Assembly (NCBI GenBank): GCA_022769565.1
Contig: JALEJQ010000031.1
Location: 1 to 64,000, forward strand
From: Oscillospiraceae bacterium
GTDB taxonomy: Bacteria > Bacillota > Clostridia > Oscillospirales > Ruminococcaceae
Reading direction: 5' to 3'
DNA: 64,000 nt
A program made the position numbers and the translations under genes. Shown here piece by piece: positions 18,312 through 27,422 of this stretch; within the stretch, counting starts at the first letter, position 1, and every line of letters starts with the position of its first letter. The notes beneath the pieces were generated by a model that saw nothing but the letters and a program-made list of their open reading frames with translations, was not told the DNA's origin and searched no databases.

Positions 18312-18890
18312 TTAGTTGAACAGTCCCGCAAAGCCCATGAAACTTACGGAAACTATTGAAGCGGCAATAAGCGTTGCAGGAACGCCCTTGAACATTGCGG
18401 GAGAATCGGAGGCGTTCACTCTCTGGCGCACTCCGCTGAATATAAGGAGTGCAAGGGTGAAGCCGAGACCTGCTCCGAGAGAGTTTACAACAGACTGTCC
18501 GAGGTCATAACTGTTGTCGATGTTAAGGATAGTTGCACCGAGAACTGCGCAGTTTGTTGTAATAAGTGGCAGGAACACGCCCAGTGCTTTGTAAAGGGGC
18601 GGAACCTTCTTTTTCAGGAACATTTCAACTATCTGAACGAAAAGCGCAATGATAAGGATAAACGCTACCGTTTTAAGATATGTAAGTCCCATTGGAACAA
18701 GGATAAGCGTATAAATAGGATAAGTAACGATAGTTGCGCATATCATAACGAAGGTTACGGCTGCGCCCATTCCTGCTGCGCTGTCAAGTTTCTTGGAAAC
18801 GCCGAGGAATGCGCATATACCCATAAATTTTGAGAGAACGAAGTTGTCAACCAGCATTGCGCTGAGAAGTATCACAAGCATTTCTTTCAT
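18312..18890 (-). CDS. rnfA: Rnf complex subunit A
   Basis: MKEMLVILLSAMLVDNFVLSKFMGICAFLGVSKKLDSAAGMG. Confidence 0.96.
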   Translation of the reverse strand: MKEMLVILLSAMLVDNFVLSKFMGICAFLGVSKKLDSAAGMGAAVTFVMICATIVTYPIYTLILVPMGLTYLKTVAFILIIALFVQIVEMFLKKKVPPLYKALGVFLPLITTNCAVLGATILNIDNSYDLGQSVVNSLGAGLGFTLALLIFSGVRQRVNASDSPAMFKGVPATLIAASIVSVSFMGFAGLFN

Positions 18891-19570
18891 TCGCTTTTAC
18901 CTCCCTCTTTATTGTAGGACGGGCAGGAAGCGGCATTGGGACAGCTTGCGCAGCCTATCTCCTGAGGGGGCTTCTTGCTTGTCAGCTTGTTTATAACGGC
19001 AATGATAACGCCAAGGGTGAAGAAACCGCCTGCAGGCATTATGAACACCGTCATTGTAACGGGCAGGTGCAGGTCGATCCCAAACCAAGCGCCTGTGCCG
19101 ATTATTTCTCTTACGCTGCCCATAAGGAACAGGGCAAGTGTGAAGCCGATACCCATTCCGAGACCGTCAAGCATAGACTTAACGGGACCGTTTTTGGAGG
19201 CGAAGGCTTCTGCTCGTCCGAGAATTATACAGTTTACCGTGATAAGTGAAAGGAACAGTCCCAGACTGTCATAAAGCTCGGGAAGGTAGCCCTTCATAAG
19301 GAATTCAATAAGTGTAACAAAACTTGCGATAACAACGATAAAGCAAGGCAAACGAACCGCTTTCGGGATAACATTTTTAAGCAATGATATAACAAGGTTT
19401 GAGCATACAAGTACAAAGGTTGTGGCAAGACCCATTCCTATGCCGTTTGAAGCCATTGTTGTAACGGCAAGGGCAGGACACATACCCAGCAGTGTAACGA
19501 GAACGGGGTTTTCCTTTATGATGCCCTTTGTAAGCTCAAAAAGATTGCCCTTTTTCTTTTCTTCACTCAT
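18887..19570 (-). CDS. rnfE: Rnf complex subunit E
   Basis: KENPVLVTLLGMCPALAVTTMASNGIGMGLA...NCIILGRAEAFASKN. Confidence 0.96.
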   Translation of the reverse strand: MSEEKKKGNLFELTKGIIKENPVLVTLLGMCPALAVTTMASNGIGMGLATTFVLVCSNLVISLLKNVIPKAVRLPCFIVVIASFVTLIEFLMKGYLPELYDSLGLFLSLITVNCIILGRAEAFASKNGPVKSMLDGLGMGIGFTLALFLMGSVREIIGTGAWFGIDLHLPVTMTVFIMPAGGFFTLGVIIAVINKLTSKKPPQEIGCASCPNAASCPSYNKEGGKSE

Positions 19571-20222
19571 TTCCGCTTACTCCTTTCATTTCGTTATAAG
19601 CATTCAGAGCAGCAGTAACGGCTCTGTTCATACCGTTTGAGGAAAGGGTAGCACCCGTTATGGCATCAAGCTCAAAGGTATCGCCTGCAGGAACAGCTGA
19701 GGCAGCTTCTTTAAGGCTGTTTATCTCCTCTTCGCTGCCCCAGACGTACTTTTTCTTGGTGCTGCTTTCTTCACCGCCGGTCTTGGGGAGCTTGTCAAAG
19801 GTAAGTCCCTTGAACTGGTCTAAGAAGGAGGCTTCCTTAACTTTTGTACCAACGCCGGGAGTTTCGCCCAGTGTAAGGACAGAAACGCCTGTGACCGCAC
19901 CGTCGGAGGAAATTCCCACCATAACGTGAATTCCGCCGCCTGAGTAACCGTCAGCGATAATTTCAAATGCGGTGTTTCCGTTTGCGTCCTCAAGAACGGA
20001 GGTAACTCCCTCGGGAGCATAAACCTTTCCGTTTTCGTCAAGCTTCATTTCAAAGCCGTCTGCGGTGCCGTATATCTCGTTAAGACCTGCGGTCATTTTT
20101 TCTGTGATCTCACCTATATTGCCGTCATCATTTGTAGCCTCGTATGCAGCGACAAGCAGTGCGCAGGCAATAAGGCATATAAGCGTTAAAACAAGAGAAG
20201 GCTTTATTTTTTCGTTAAACAT
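19563..20222 (-). CDS. rnfG: Rnf complex subunit G
   Basis: FMN-binding domain with ITGATLSSNGM (S/T-G-A-T flavinylation motif). Confidence 0.95.
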   Translation of the reverse strand: MFNEKIKPSLVLTLICLIACALLVAAYEATNDDGNIGEITEKMTAGLNEIYGTADGFEMKLDENGKVYAPEGVTSVLEDANGNTAFEIIADGYSGGGIHVMVGISSDGAVTGVSVLTLGETPGVGTKVKEASFLDQFKGLTFDKLPKTGGEESSTKKKYVWGSEEEINSLKEAASAVPAGDTFELDAITGATLSSNGMNRAVTAALNAYNEMKGVSGNE

Positions 20223-21199
20223 TACTGAACAGCCTCCTTTGTCTTTTTAACGGGCTTCTTTGCTCCGAGAGGGTGGGTCCTGCATATTTTATCTATATAA
20301 GGCGTAAGCAGGTTCATAAGCAGTATGGAGAAGGAAACGCCCTCGGGGTAATTGCCGAACTGACGGATAACGAAGGTGATCAAAGCGCAGCCAACGCCGA
20401 AAACTATCTTGCCCGATGTGGTAAGGGGCGTTGTAGCGTAGTCGGTAGCCATAAAGAATGCGCCTATCATAAGACCGCCTGCAAGAAGCTGGTAAACAGT
20501 CATTGTAAGGCTGCCCGTGTAGAGCAGTGTAAGCACGCCGAAGGTGCCGATAAAGGCAATGGGCGTTGCGGGAGAGATTATCCTTGTAACAATAAGGAAA
20601 ATTCCGCCGATAATAAGCGCAAGGGCGCAGGTCTCACCGATACAGCCGCCTGTTTCGCCAAGAAGCATCTGCTTAAGGGTAAAGGGTGCGACCATGCTTG
20701 TGCCGTTGTCAAGCCAAGCTGCCGCAAGAGGTGTTGCACCTGTCTGAGCGTCCGGTGTATTCCAGTAGTAAGGAACTACCCAGCTTGTCATCTCCGAGAA
20801 GGACACCATAAGTACTATTCTTGCAGCAATTGCAGGGTTTGCAAAGTTCTGACCTATACCGCCGAAAAGCTGCTTTACAATAACTATTGCAACAAAGCTG
20901 CCGATAACGGGGATATAGAAGGGTACGGAAGCAGGCAGGTTCATACCGAGAAGAAGTCCCGTTACTACCGCCGAAAGGTCGGAGATAGTCTGTTCCTTCT
21001 TTGTTATAATGTTGAAAAGCGCTTCAAAGGCAACTGCCGAAACTATTGTTACAAGCAGTACCGCTGCCGCTCTTAAACCAAAATAAATGCAGCCCATAAC
21101 TGCCGCAGGGAGCAGAGCGATTATGACCATTGCCATAATTTTTGTTGTTGAAAGTCCGGCGCTTCTGTGAGGCGACGGAGAAACTCTTAATCCGTTCAT
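20222..21199 (-). CDS. rnfD: Rnf complex subunit D
   Basis: LRVSPSPHRSAGLSTTKIM...; polytopic; in rnf order. Confidence 0.96.
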   Translation of the reverse strand: MNGLRVSPSPHRSAGLSTTKIMAMVIIALLPAAVMGCIYFGLRAAAVLLVTIVSAVAFEALFNIITKKEQTISDLSAVVTGLLLGMNLPASVPFYIPVIGSFVAIVIVKQLFGGIGQNFANPAIAARIVLMVSFSEMTSWVVPYYWNTPDAQTGATPLAAAWLDNGTSMVAPFTLKQMLLGETGGCIGETCALALIIGGIFLIVTRIISPATPIAFIGTFGVLTLLYTGSLTMTVYQLLAGGLMIGAFFMATDYATTPLTTSGKIVFGVGCALITFVIRQFGNYPEGVSFSILLMNLLTPYIDKICRTHPLGAKKPVKKTKEAVQ

Positions 21200-21221
21200 A
21201 AAAGCTGTTTATTCTCCTTTC

Positions 21222-22517
21222 TCACTTCTTAGACGCAGGACGGGGGATAAGTCCCTTTGCCAGCTGGTTTATTTCCGCAAGAGGACGGTGTGCCGGGCAG
21301 ATATAGCTGCAGCAGCCGCAGTTCATGCAGAGCATAACCTTAAGCGACTTCAGCGCCTCAACGTCCTTAGCCTTGTATGCGCTTTCAAGCTCAACGGGCA
21401 TAAGGTTCATAGGACAGACTCTTATGCAGTTTCCGCAGCGTATGCAGGCGGTCGTCTTGGGTTCTTCCACGTTGTTGAACGCAAGAACGGCATTTGTTGT
21501 TTTAAGGATAGGCTGGTCTGTGTCGTACAGAGGGAAGCCCATCATAGGGCCGCCGTAAAGCACCTTTTCGGGGTTCTCGGCGCCGCCGTATTCGAGTATT
21601 TCGGAAATTCTTGTACCGATGGGAACAAGGTAGTTGCCCTTGTTCTTGGTTATTGCATTTCCGTCAAGAGTTATTCTTCTGTGAGTAAGGGGCATACCTG
21701 TTTCGCAGTAGCGATTAATGTAAGCAACGGTGGAAACGTTCATTACCATAACGCCCTGATTGCTTGGCAGCTCACCCTCGGCAACTATCCTGCCCGTTGC
21801 GGAAAAGACAATGACCTTTTCTGCACCCTGAGGGTAGGAAGAAGGAAGAGTAACTATCTCAATGGACTTGATATCCGCCGTTTTCTCCTTTAAAAGAGCA
21901 ATAGCATCCGGCTTGTTGTTCTCTATGCAGATTTTACAAATAGGAATATTAAGATATTTCTGTACAAGGAGTGTTCCCTTGATAACATCATCGGGATCCT
22001 CCATCATCTGGCGGAAGTCCGAGGTTATATAGGGTTCGCACTCTGCAGCGTTGATAACGAGGGTGTCGATAGGGGTCTTGGACTTGTCGAAATTGACCTT
22101 GATGTGAGTGGGGAAGCCCGCTCCTCCCAGACCTGCAAGTCCGCTTTCTCTGACAGCAGCAACAAAAGACGCTTTGTCCGTTATCACAGGCGGAACAAGG
22201 CTCGGGTCGGGGGTCTGTTCTCCGTCGGTGTCGATAACGGCCGCTTTGCAGGAGTTTCCTCCCGGCAGCAGATAATCGACTACCGCATTTACCGTTCCGG
22301 AAACGGAAGAATGAATGGGTACCGACATAAAAGCGTCAGTGTCGCCGATCTTCTGTCCCACGGTCACAGCGTCTCCTGCCTTGACAAGACAGTTGCATGG
22401 TGCGCCCATTGCCTGGGACATAGGGATAATGACCTGCTTCGGCAGCGGAAAGCTGACAGTCTCGCAGTCCTTAGTCCCTTTGTCATGGCTGAGGCGCACG
22501 CCGTTTAGTTTTTTCAT
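21222..22517 (-). CDS. rnfC: Rnf complex subunit C
   Basis: GGAGFPTHIK; CIRCGNCIRVCPMNLMP and CMNCGCCSYICPAHRPL; start reassigned to 22517. Confidence 0.96.
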   Translation of the reverse strand: MKKLNGVRLSHDKGTKDCETVSFPLPKQVIIPMSQAMGAPCNCLVKAGDAVTVGQKIGDTDAFMSVPIHSSVSGTVNAVVDYLLPGGNSCKAAVIDTDGEQTPDPSLVPPVITDKASFVAAVRESGLAGLGGAGFPTHIKVNFDKSKTPIDTLVINAAECEPYITSDFRQMMEDPDDVIKGTLLVQKYLNIPICKICIENNKPDAIALLKEKTADIKSIEIVTLPSSYPQGAEKVIVFSATGRIVAEGELPSNQGVMVMNVSTVAYINRYCETGMPLTHRRITLDGNAITKNKGNYLVPIGTRISEILEYGGAENPEKVLYGGPMMGFPLYDTDQPILKTTNAVLAFNNVEEPKTTACIRCGNCIRVCPMNLMPVELESAYKAKDVEALKSLKVMLCMNCGCCSYICPAHRPLAEINQLAKGLIPRPASKK

Positions 22518-22541
22518 CTGGCATTTTCCTTCCTTAATCAT

Positions 22542-22587
22542 AAGCAATGCTTCACAAAGAGCGCCTGCGGTTTTGCACGGCATTGCC
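22542..22587 (-). repeat. ~47 nt leader hairpin repeat (family L, copy 1)
   Basis: AAGCAATGCTTCACAAAGAGCGCCTGCGGTTTTGCACGGCATTGCC (+ strand); similar to 55425-55471. Confidence 0.75.
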
Positions 22588-22642
22588 TATATAAAATAAA
22601 TTTATGTGAAATTATAATGATGTTCGGTTTTATTCGGAATGT

Positions 22643-23167
22643 TCAATCCCGTTTATGCGCCGCAAGGCTTTTTTCAAGCAGCGGAATGACCTTGCCCGAA
22701 ACAATACCCGTGAAAAAGCCTGATACCGTACCCGTAACAAGCAGCAAGGGCGCATAATAAAGGGTGTAAACGCTGCCCGTAAGCAGAGCCGCCGCCCCAA
22801 GCTGACCGAGAATGTGAACTATTGCGCTTATAACGCTTATCATAACGTAGGAACACCGTGTTTTTGACAGCAGCAGCGCCGTTATCCCAAAGGACAGCAG
22901 CCCTCCGCTTGCCGACATTATACCGGCTGTAACTCCCCTTGTCATAAGCACAAAAACCGATTTCAGCAGCGTTATGATAAACGCCGTGGGCAGATTTATA
23001 CATACTGCAGCAGCAAATACCGCAATGTTTGCAAGTCCTATCCTTACTCCTGCAGGCAGAAACGCCGATACCATGCTTTCAAAAGCCGTAAGCGCCGCCG
23101 CAAGTGCAAGCATTATGCCCGTTACAGCTACATAACGAGCCTTGGAATCAAATGGATCTATCTTCAT
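22643..23167 (-). CDS. Gx transporter family membrane protein
   Basis: hydrophobic 174 aa; VAVTGIMLALAAALTAFESM...GVRIGLANI typical of family. Confidence 0.8.
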   Translation of the reverse strand: MKIDPFDSKARYVAVTGIMLALAAALTAFESMVSAFLPAGVRIGLANIAVFAAAVCINLPTAFIITLLKSVFVLMTRGVTAGIMSASGGLLSFGITALLLSKTRCSYVMISVISAIVHILGQLGAAALLTGSVYTLYYAPLLLVTGTVSGFFTGIVSGKVIPLLEKSLAAHKRD

Positions 23168-23180
23168 ATTAATTATACTA

Positions 23181-23579
23181 TCAGTTTAAAACAACGTCAA
23201 TTTCATTTTCTGTATTTGAGATTATTCTTACAGAGATCCTGTTTGGCAGGCACACTATTGACTGCCCGGTTCCGCTTATAAACCCTGTTTTTTCGCAAAT
23301 TTTGTCGGGGCAATCCGACCTTGAAACGCATATCTCCCCGTTTTTCACGGTAAGCTCCATATCAAAGCCTTCAAGGGGATAAACGCCGTCCCTGTCAAGA
23401 GGTATCTCCGCAACAGCTTCTCCCTCAAAGGACACCACAGCCGCAGTGCCTCTTTCCTTGCCCTGCATAAGAAAATATGCAGCTAATGCAATAACAATGA
23501 CTGCCGCCAAAAAGAGAATATCCCTTGCACTGAGGAGCTTTCTGCCATTATTCCGAGAAGCTGAAGCCTGTGTTTTCAT
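23181..23579 (-). CDS. NusG domain II-containing protein
   Basis: TM then GEAVAEIPLDRDGVYPLEG...NGEICVSRSDCPDKICEKTGFIS...IVCLPNRISVRI; start reassigned to 23579. Confidence 0.88.
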   Translation of the reverse strand: MKTQASASRNNGRKLLSARDILFLAAVIVIALAAYFLMQGKERGTAAVVSFEGEAVAEIPLDRDGVYPLEGFDMELTVKNGEICVSRSDCPDKICEKTGFISGTGQSIVCLPNRISVRIISNTENEIDVVLN

Positions 23580-24525
23580 AAAGCGTAAAATCAACTCCCC
23601 TGCTGACGTAGACCCTTTGGTTCTCGTCCGCCGCAATAATAAAGCAGTCTTCCCTGTCCATATAGCGTTCAAGCTCCGCCGTTCCCTCCGAATATACCGC
23701 CGTAGCAAGCATATCGGAAAGAATACCGCCGTTTTCCGTGCCGTAGGGAACTATGACCGTAACTGAGGTAAGGTCTGTTTCAACGGGATAGCCTGTTTCC
23801 GCAGAAAGGATATGCCCGTATTTAACGCCGTCCTGCTCGAAATAGCGCTCATAGCCGCCGCTGGTGGAAATAAATGCGGCAGAGGTTTCTATCATCCCAA
23901 GGTATTCCGAAGGCTTGTCGGGGTTTTTCACAGCCGCCTTAAAGCTGCTGCCATCGGATTTTTCGCCGTAAAGAAGAGTGGACGAGCCGAGAGAAACAAC
24001 GGCGCAGGAAGTATCCGAAACCGAAAGAAGCTCCGCCGCCTTGTCGCAGGCGTAACCCTTTGCCGAAGCGCCAAGGTCAAGCCTTGTTCCGTTGGGAAGC
24101 TCCGAAAGGCTGTCAAAACCGCCCCGAAGAGTGCCGAGCGCCTTGTCTATGTCCTCCTGTGAAGGTACGGAAGGCGTATCCGTTGAAATGCCCCAAAGCT
24201 CCGTCAAAGCGCCGCAGGTAATATTCAGACCGCCGCCTATTTCCTTTGAAAGCAGTAAAGAACGCTCTGCGCAGTCGGAAATATATTCTCCCGTAAGGGT
24301 GTTTGCGTCCGCACCGTAAGCGTTTTGGAACTCGCTGCTCATATCCTCCATAAGCTCTTTCATAGAAGAAAGCTCCTTTTCTTTTCCGTACAGTGTTATA
24401 CCGCAGTAGGTGTCGAAGGCGTAAAATTCCGCCGAGCTTTTTTCGGTAGCGCAGGAGCATAGAAGCAGCACAGCCGCAGAAACGGCACAAACAGGTTTTA
24501 AGCATTTAAATTTATACATACTCAT
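23548..24525 (-). CDS. apbE: FAD:protein FMN transferase (ApbE), lipoprotein
   Basis: ApbE motifs (LDLGASAKGYACDKAAELL; HILSAETGYPVETDLTSVTVI); lipobox LLLCSC. Confidence 0.93.
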   Translation of the reverse strand: MSMYKFKCLKPVCAVSAAVLLLCSCATEKSSAEFYAFDTYCGITLYGKEKELSSMKELMEDMSSEFQNAYGADANTLTGEYISDCAERSLLLSKEIGGGLNITCGALTELWGISTDTPSVPSQEDIDKALGTLRGGFDSLSELPNGTRLDLGASAKGYACDKAAELLSVSDTSCAVVSLGSSTLLYGEKSDGSSFKAAVKNPDKPSEYLGMIETSAAFISTSGGYERYFEQDGVKYGHILSAETGYPVETDLTSVTVIVPYGTENGGILSDMLATAVYSEGTAELERYMDREDCFIIAADENQRVYVSRGVDFTLYENTGFSFSE

Positions 24526-24658
24526 AACAGTATAATTTTATCCTATTAAGCGCTTCTCGTCAAGAGTTTTAAAAATTTCCCTGCAAAAGCGGCAATACGC
24601 ACAAATTACGGAGCATTTTATGCGCTATAATACGAAATTCTGCAAACGCCCAAAATCA

Positions 24659-24891
24659 ATACTAATAACCATTTAACCTATGGATAAAATACGGCGGCTA
24701 TAATACGCCCACTCTTCGTCAAACTCCCTTGACAGGCGTAATCTCCCCCTGTGAGGGGAGGTGTCACGAAGTGACAGAGGGGCTGACCGACAGACCAGCC
24801 TGCCTGCGGTCGTCTTCAAGGTAAACAAGTTTACCTGATTGGACGTATTCTATCCACCGTCTTTATCCATAGAACAAATGGTTATTAGTAT
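24659..24891 (-). repeat. MITE-like palindromic element, family T (copy 3, enlarged loop)
   Basis: same TIRs as other copies plus two hairpin insertions in the loop. Confidence 0.9.
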
Positions 24892-24925
24892 AAAGGCTGC
24901 CGCAGAACACGCTGCAGCAGCCTCA
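24892..24925 (-). terminator. putP terminator candidate
   Basis: AGGCTGCcGCAG..CTGCaGCAGCCT imperfect stem with short U tract on minus strand. Confidence 0.55.
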
Positions 24926-24951
24926 TTTGTTTATGCACTGTATAATTTATT

Positions 24952-26478
24952 TCAATCCGCTTTCTTTGCTTCGTCAAAAAGTGCCTTTACTTCGTCCGAG
25001 GGTTCTTTGTCCATAAGAGATACAACAATTGTAAGAATTATTGAAACCGCAAATCCGGGAACGATCGAATAAAGATGACCGCTCCAATGGAGGAGGTATT
25101 CCCAGATTATTACGGTGCCTGCGCCGCCGATAATGCCTGCAACGGTGCCTTTAAGGGTAAGACGCTTCCAGTAAAGCGAAAGGATTATGGCAGGTCCGAA
25201 GGCTGCGCCGAAGCCTGCCCATGCGTTTGATACGATACCCATTATGGAATCCTTGGGGTCAAGAGCAAGAATGCAGGCAATAACGGAGATGAGCATTACC
25301 GTGCCTCTGCTTATCCACATAAGCTTCTTTTCCGAAGCCTCTTTCTTGACGATTACCTTGTAAAAGTCGTTTACAACAGCAGAAGCCGTTACAAGAAGCT
25401 GGCTGTCGGCGGTGCTCATGATAGACGCAAGCACTGCGGAAAGGAATATACCTGCTATTGCGCCGGGGAACAGTCTCTTTACAACATCGATAAAGATAAG
25501 CTCCTGTTCTGCCGAGCCGAGAGAAATGCCCTGATTGTCAAGGTAAACACGACCCAGGATACCGATAAGAACGGCTGCGCCAAGGGAAATTATTACCCAT
25601 ACAATAGCGATTATTGCAGACTTCTTTACGCTCTTTGCGTCCTTGATAGCCATAAAGCGCACAAGGATATGGGGCATTCCGAAGTAGCCCAGCGCCCACG
25701 CAAGGTCGCTTATTATGGAGTTGAAGGAACGTCCGCTGACCATTGAAGCAAAGCCGGGAGCGTATTCGCCCTCCGCAACTATCTTCTGTGTGTTTGCGAT
25801 CATATCGAAGCTGAAATTTTTCGTTGAGGATATAAGCGCAATGGGGAGCGCAACAATAGCCATTACCATGAGCAGTCCCTGAATAAAGTCCGTCCACGCA
25901 ACTGCGTTGAAGCCGCCCATAAAGGTGTAGGTTATGATGATAAGCGCAGAAATGATAACGGCTGCCTTTGTGTAGGTCGTGTTTGTGCTGTCAATGTTGA
26001 ACACCACCTGGAACAGCTTTCCGCCGGAAACAAACGCCGAGGTTGTGTACACAAGGAAAAAGATGAATATTACAAGTGCGCACACAAGACGTACTATAGG
26101 GCTGTCCGCTTTAAAACGGTTCTGGAGGTACTGGGGGATAGTGATGGAATCCCCTGCTTTTTCGGTAAACTTACGGAGAGGCTTGGCAACGAACGCCCAG
26201 TTAAGGATAGTGCCTATTGCAAGACCGATAGCTATCCAGTAGTTGCCCATACCCGTTGCATAAGCTGCGCCGGGAAGGCCCATAAGCAGCCAGCCGCTCA
26301 TGTCGGAAGCCTGTGCGGACATAGCCGTTACCCAGCTGTTGAGCTGTCTGCCTGCAAGGAAGTAGTCGCTCATTTTTTTGCTTTTGTTGCTGAAATAGAA
26401 GCCGATAGCCAGCATAAGTGCAAGATATATCACAAAGGATATAAGCACCGGAACATCGGCGTTTTTAAAAAACCCCAT
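24952..26478 (-). CDS. putP: sodium/proline symporter
   Basis: SSS family: DYFLAGRQLNSWVTAMSAQASDMSGWLLMGLPGAAY. Confidence 0.95.
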   Translation of the reverse strand: MGFFKNADVPVLISFVIYLALMLAIGFYFSNKSKKMSDYFLAGRQLNSWVTAMSAQASDMSGWLLMGLPGAAYATGMGNYWIAIGLAIGTILNWAFVAKPLRKFTEKAGDSITIPQYLQNRFKADSPIVRLVCALVIFIFFLVYTTSAFVSGGKLFQVVFNIDSTNTTYTKAAVIISALIIITYTFMGGFNAVAWTDFIQGLLMVMAIVALPIALISSTKNFSFDMIANTQKIVAEGEYAPGFASMVSGRSFNSIISDLAWALGYFGMPHILVRFMAIKDAKSVKKSAIIAIVWVIISLGAAVLIGILGRVYLDNQGISLGSAEQELIFIDVVKRLFPGAIAGIFLSAVLASIMSTADSQLLVTASAVVNDFYKVIVKKEASEKKLMWISRGTVMLISVIACILALDPKDSIMGIVSNAWAGFGAAFGPAIILSLYWKRLTLKGTVAGIIGGAGTVIIWEYLLHWSGHLYSIVPGFAVSIILTIVVSLMDKEPSDEVKALFDEAKKAD

Positions 26479-26629
26479 TTTCTTACGACCTTTCTTTAAA
26501 AAATATATAAATTTATTATACTATTTTTAACCTGCCTATGTATTAATAAAAAGTGAATAAACGAACATTTTGTGAATAATATGCAGTTTGGGCATTGGTA
26601 TTATTAATTCTTTGGAGGATAATTATAAG

Positions 26630-26681
26630 CAAATATAAAAAACGGACTGAAAGCTGCGGAATTATCCGTGTTTCAGTCCGT
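26630..26681 (-). terminator. rsmE terminator
   Basis: ACGGACTGAAA..TTTCAGTCCGT stem with U-run on minus strand. Confidence 0.85.
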
Positions 26682-26690
26682 ATATCAACA

Positions 26691-27410
26691 TTACATATTT
26701 CCCGTAAGATTCATTATGACAGCCGAAACAGCAACGGGGCAGGTCTCGCAGCGGAGTATTCTTTCTCCCAGCCACACAGGCACCGCTCCCGAATCCGCCG
26801 CTCTTTCCGCTTCGCTTCGGTCAAATCCGCCCTCCGAGCCTATCATAACGCCTATGCTCTTATACTCGGGCAGCCCAAGCTCCGAAAGCCGCTTTCCGCC
26901 GTTTTCGTAGCATATGAGCCGCAGCTCGCAGCTTTTCATATCCTCAAGCGCCTGTTCAAAGGTCATAAGGGGCGCCACCTCGGGAATTATCCCACGCCCC
27001 GACTGCTTTGCCGCCTCCTCGGAGATCTTGCGGAAGCGCTCCAGCTTCTTGGCAAAGTCCTTTTCGCTCGGTCTTGAAACGCAGCGCTTTGAAAGGAAGG
27101 GCACTATCCTTGCCGCTCCAAGCTCCACCGTTTTCTGTATTATCTGTTCAAATTTATCCTGCTTCGGGAACGCCTGATAGAGGGTAAGGGAAACGCTCGG
27201 CTCGCACTTTGACGGCTCCGCTCTGTCTATGCGGCAGGTAACAGTGTCCTCCGACATTTCCGTTATGGTGCAGAAATAATCTGTTCCCATGCGGCAGAAG
27301 GTTATGCTGTCTCCCTTTTTCATTCTCAGGGAATAGCCTATGTGTCTTGCGTCGCCGCCTGTGACGGTAATGTATTCCGACGGCTCGGTATCAATAAAAA
27401 ATCTTGGCAT
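26691..27410 (-). CDS. rsmE: 16S rRNA (uracil1498-N3)-methyltransferase
   Basis: FIDTEPSEYITVTGGDARHIGYSLRMKKGD; VMIGSEGGFDRSEA; ILRCETCPVAV SPOUT motif (usually ILRTETA). Confidence 0.94.
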   Translation of the reverse strand: MPRFFIDTEPSEYITVTGGDARHIGYSLRMKKGDSITFCRMGTDYFCTITEMSEDTVTCRIDRAEPSKCEPSVSLTLYQAFPKQDKFEQIIQKTVELGAARIVPFLSKRCVSRPSEKDFAKKLERFRKISEEAAKQSGRGIIPEVAPLMTFEQALEDMKSCELRLICYENGGKRLSELGLPEYKSIGVMIGSEGGFDRSEAERAADSGAVPVWLGERILRCETCPVAVSAVIMNLTGNM

Positions 27411-27422
27411 AGCTGCTCCTTA

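Noticed and set aside
20273-21076. 267-aa plus-strand ORF across rnfD
   Set aside because: Cys/Lys-rich shadow ORF opposite a clear rnfD gene.
26500-26640. Possible riboswitch upstream of putP or rsmE
   Set aside because: No conserved riboswitch or T-box core recognised; only promoter-like AT-rich DNA and the rsmE terminator.
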